Shown here: positions 6,741-8,798 of the stretch, piece by piece | How positions within the stretch are numbered: the first letter of the stretch is position 1 | How the letters are laid out: every line of letters begins with the position of its first letter | NCBI GenBank assembly: GCA_034104265.1 | Contig: JAXEEE010000027.1 | Coordinates: 1-8,798 of the forward strand | Length of the DNA stretch: 8,798 nucleotides | DNA from: UBA11524 sp034104265 | GTDB taxonomy: Bacteria; Bacillota; Clostridia; Christensenellales; Aristaeellaceae | Reading direction: 5' to 3' | Translations under genes and position numbers: made by a program | Notes under the pieces: generated by a model | Databases searched by the model: none | Told to the model about the DNA's origin: nothing | What the model saw: the letters and a program-made list of their open reading frames with translations, nothing else

Positions 6741-6765
6741 TTGAATCCTGTTCATTCTGATTCAA
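6741..6765. promoter_or_regulatory. Operator-like inverted repeat in the ABC operon leader
   Basis: TTGAATC (6741-6747) and GATTCAA (6759-6765) are perfect 7-bp arms separated by 11 nt. They lie between the predicted transcription start (about 6768) and the ribosome binding site of the ATPase gene. A repressor bound here would block the promoter; as RNA the arms could instead form a weak hairpin. No regulator gene is present in the window. Confidence 0.4.
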
Positions 6766-6774
6766 TGGTATCAT

Positions 6775-6804
6775 AGCATAGAAAGTTGAATTTACTATGA
6801 ACAA
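6775..6804 (-). promoter_or_regulatory. Predicted promoter of the ABC transporter operon
   Basis: In a conspicuously AT-rich stretch the minus strand reads TTGTTC (6804-6799), an 18-bp spacer and TATGCT (6780-6775). An alternative -10, TATGAT, overlaps just downstream. Transcription would begin near 6768 and run through the ATPase, permease and adaptor genes to the terminator at 2543-2578. Confidence 0.5.
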
Positions 6805-6837
6805 ATCAGCCAATTTGCTTCCAGCAGCGTATTTTTC

Positions 6838-6882
6838 ACCAAACAGAAACGAAAGGCCGCGGCGGTTGTCTGCGCCGCGGCC
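6838..6882 (-). terminator. Rho-independent terminator of the mannitol dehydrogenase-family gene
   Basis: On the minus strand GGCCGCGGCG (6882-6873), loop CAGACAAC, then CGCCGCGGCC (6864-6855) form a perfect 10-bp GC stem. It is followed by the T-rich tail TTTCGTTTCTGTTT. It lies about 26 bp past the stop codon and separates this gene from the ABC operon promoter. Confidence 0.88.
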
Positions 6883-6908
6883 GGGGATAGGCTGAATGAA
6901 CCGGGGAA

Positions 6909-8522
6909 TCAGGCCAGATGCTTCTTCAGCGTAGCGCGCACCGCGCCGGGCCCGGCGAGCATTTCTGCCAGGAAGCCGGCGACCTTGTCGGCCAGACCGG
7001 CGGTCTTCAGGCTCACGCCAAAGAGCACCGCGTTGTCCAGGATGCTGTCCAGCTTGCCCTGCAGGGAGGCGGGATCGCCCAGGGTCACGCCCGCCAGGTC
7101 GGCCTGCAGCGTGGCCAGCATGGGATCGGAGGACACCGCCATGGGCTTGCCCTCATCATCCACCGCCAGCAGATACCGCAGCCAGCCCGCCAGCGCCAGA
7201 GGAATGGCGGTCAGGGTCGCAGGATCCTTGTCGGGATCGGCCATGTAGCTCTTGATGGTCTCGCCGAAGCGGATGGCCACCTTCTGGGAGGTGTCGGTGG
7301 CGATGCGCTGGGGGGTGTCGGGGATGAAGGGGTTGGGCAGACGCTGCTCCACCACCTCATCAATGAAGGCCCTGGGGGAGAGAATCTTCGGGTCGGTGAC
7401 CACGGGCAGACCCTCCACGTAGCCGATGGTCTTCACCAGCTTCACCAGCTCCGCGTCCTTCATTTCCGCCGCGATGGAGGTATAGCCCAGCAGGCAGCCG
7501 TAGACGGCCAGGGCGGTGTGCAGGGGGTTCAGGCAGGTGGTGACCTTCATGCGCTCGGTCATGTTGACGGTGTCGCGGTCGGTCATGTACACGCCGGCCT
7601 TCTCCAGCGGCGGACGGCCGTTGGGGAAGCGATCCTCCACCACCAGGTACTGGGGCACCTCCGCATTGACGAAGGGCGCGATGTAGGTGTTGCGGCTGGT
7701 GACGACGGGCTCCATGTCCTCCACACCGGCCTCGGCCAGCTGGTCGCGGATCACGTCGGCGGGGCGGGGGGTGATCTTGTCGATCATGCTCCAGGGGAAG
7801 GAGACCTTCGTCTCATCCTCCACATAGGCGGCGAATGCCGCGGGCACATGGCCCTTCTCCACCCAGCCGCGAACGATGGTCAGCACGGAGGAGCGGAGCT
7901 TCTCGCCATTGTGGCTGCAGTTGTCCATGGACACCATGGCCACGGGATACGCGCCGGCCTGGAAGCGGGCGTAGAGCATGGCGGCCACCACGGCCATGGC
8001 GTGGCGGGCCTTGTCGGGGCCGTCCTCGATGTCGGCGAGCACCACGGGCAGCATCTCGCCCTTGACATTGGTGAGGGCATAGCCCTTCTCGGTGATGGTG
8101 AAGGAGGCCATTTGCATGGCAGGATTCGTAAAGCAGGCCTTCAGCTGCGCCCACTGGTCGGGGGCGGAGGCGTTGGCGCGCACACCCTTGGCGATGGCGG
8201 CGATGACCTCCTTCTCGGTGGAGCCGTCGGGCTTCAGGGAGACCATCAGCGTCATGGAATCATGGGGATCGTAGATCTTGTCGATGATGTCGTAGTCGAA
8301 GGTCTCGGCAGCGACGATGCCGCTCTTGGCAAGACCCACGTTCAGCAGCCGCTGCTGCAGCCCGGCGATAAAGCCGCGGAAGATGTTGCCCGCGCCGAAA
8401 TGCACCCACACGGGCGCGTCCTCGGTGGCCTGGGCCATCTGCTTCCAGTCGTACTTGGGCAGGGCGATACCGGCCTTCTCAAAGGCGGCCCTGTCCTGGA
8501 TGCCCTGATAGGACAGCTTCAT
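6909..8522 (-). CDS. Mannitol dehydrogenase family oxidoreductase (fructuronate reductase-like)
   Basis: This 537-aa cytoplasmic NAD(P)-dependent enzyme belongs to the polyol-specific long-chain dehydrogenase family (mannitol dehydrogenase, fructuronate reductase UxuB, tagaturonate reductase UxaB). The Rossmann motif is seen as HFGAGNIFRGF (41-51). The family signature SMDNCSHNG (198-206) gives Asp200 and Asn201. The catalytic cluster MKVTTCLNPLH contains Lys326, Asn332 and His335. It is somewhat longer than the roughly 480-490 aa of E. coli UxuB, with about 35 residues before the Rossmann motif. The longer N-terminus and the SMDNCSHNGEKL form favour D-mannonate oxidoreductase/fructuronate reductase over mannitol dehydrogenase, but this is inference; nearby uxaC or uxuA genes, if any, lie outside the window. 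The start at 8522 has an AAGGAG site (8537-8532) 9 nt upstream. A terminator follows, so it is the last or only gene of its unit. No clear promoter was found upstream. Confidence 0.88.
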   Translation of the reverse strand: MKLSYQGIQDRAAFEKAGIALPKYDWKQMAQATEDAPVWVHFGAGNIFRGFIAGLQQRLLNVGLAKSGIVAAETFDYDIIDKIYDPHDSMTLMVSLKPDGSTEKEVIAAIAKGVRANASAPDQWAQLKACFTNPAMQMASFTITEKGYALTNVKGEMLPVVLADIEDGPDKARHAMAVVAAMLYARFQAGAYPVAMVSMDNCSHNGEKLRSSVLTIVRGWVEKGHVPAAFAAYVEDETKVSFPWSMIDKITPRPADVIRDQLAEAGVEDMEPVVTSRNTYIAPFVNAEVPQYLVVEDRFPNGRPPLEKAGVYMTDRDTVNMTERMKVTTCLNPLHTALAVYGCLLGYTSIAAEMKDAELVKLVKTIGYVEGLPVVTDPKILSPRAFIDEVVEQRLPNPFIPDTPQRIATDTSQKVAIRFGETIKSYMADPDKDPATLTAIPLALAGWLRYLLAVDDEGKPMAVSSDPMLATLQADLAGVTLGDPASLQGKLDSILDNAVLFGVSLKTAGLADKVAGFLAEMLAGPGAVRATLKKHLA

Positions 8523-8559
8523 GATGATTCACTCCTTCTATGACGTTGGGAACCACCGC

Positions 8560-8798
8560 CCGGAGCGCGGCGCAAGGGCCCCCGCGTGCAGGGGCTGTCA
8601 GCGAAGCTGACTGGGGGCCATCCGGGGGTTCGGGGGGGAGCCCCTCGACCTGGGGGTATGGGGGCTGTGCCCCCAAAAGCCGCAGTACCGCGTCGCGGGG
8701 CGCCCGGTGGGCGCCGGGACCCCCCCCCAGCCCCGCGCGCCCCAAGAAAAAGGTCGCAGAACCCCAGCCCGGCCCATCAGCCCAGCGGCCGGACACAC
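8560..8798. repeat. GC-rich palindromic intergenic repeat region (runs off the window)
   Basis: Upstream of the oxidoreductase gene lies dense G/C-run sequence with short perfect hairpins: GTCAGC-GAA-GCTGAC (8597-8611), GGGGGC-TGT-GCCCCC (8660-8674) and GGCGCCC-GGT-GGGCGCC (8699-8715). There are homopolymers of seven G (8632-8638) and nine C (8720-8728). Minus-strand open frames here give Gly/Pro/Arg-rich translations with no recognisable domain, no ribosome binding site and a frame that runs into the oxidoreductase gene, so they are not called as genes. The segment GTGCAGGGGC...GTCAGC (8586-8602) is also found, in reverse orientation, in the gene-free region at 1564-1582, linking the two as related repeats. 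Confidence 0.6.

Noticed and set aside
6918..8543. 541-codon plus-strand open frame opposite the oxidoreductase gene
   Set aside because: Same antisense-shadow composition (Gly/His/Leu/Val-rich, no motif), whereas the minus strand encodes a complete recognised enzyme.
8479..8796. Minus-strand open frame at the right edge, possible small protein
   Set aside because: It overlaps the start of the oxidoreductase gene in another frame, lies in palindromic G/C runs and is Gly/Pro/Arg-rich with no domain or ribosome binding site in view.

Overview
The window is visibly GC-rich (well above 60% by eye). It has Gram-positive-style GGAGG ribosome binding sites, U-tailed hairpin terminators, and intergenic gaps packed with GC-rich palindromic repeats. 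I infer a high-GC anaerobic Firmicute of the class Clostridia, probably intestinal; the genus cannot be fixed. No rRNA, tRNA, CRISPR array, phage gene or transposase was seen.

Layout: (1) 1-1093, plus strand: the C-terminal end of an FGGY-family sugar kinase, followed 12 bp later by a complete L-ribulose-5-phosphate 4-epimerase (araD), ending in a strong hairpin. This is the tail of a pentose (arabinose/ribulose type) operon. (2) 1094-1633: about 540 bp without a credible gene, filled with repeats: two diverged copies of a 41-42 bp unit, several near-perfect hairpins and an 18-bp direct repeat. (3) 1634-2413, minus strand: a histidine-phosphatase-superfamily protein with its own plausible promoter. 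(4) 2543-6804, minus strand: a self-contained transcription unit coding for an ABC ATPase, a large two-module FtsX/MacB-type permease (start overlapping the ATPase stop by 7 bp) and a secreted HlyD/MacA-like adaptor. An AT-rich promoter with an operator-like inverted repeat lies at one end and a textbook terminator at the other. (5) 6838-8522, minus strand: a 537-aa mannitol dehydrogenase/fructuronate reductase family oxidoreductase with its own terminator. (6) 8523-8798: another GC-rich palindromic repeat region with long G and C homopolymers and no credible gene.

How the genes fit together: the kinase and AraD would phosphorylate a ketopentose and epimerise L-ribulose-5-phosphate to D-xylulose-5-phosphate. 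The mannitol-dehydrogenase-type enzyme would reduce a hexuronate or ketose, so both flanks look like plant-polysaccharide sugar catabolism. The three-gene ABC unit between them is predicted to act at the membrane on a peptide, lipid or antimicrobial, or to transmit force to an extracellular partner; no substrate can be read from the sequence. All protein-coding genes look intact except the kinase, which is cut by the window edge. No clearly new system is evident. The items most worth a second look are the tripartite ABC operon, whose adaptor has four lipoyl half-motifs and no coiled-coil hairpin, its putative operator, and the composite intergenic repeats.
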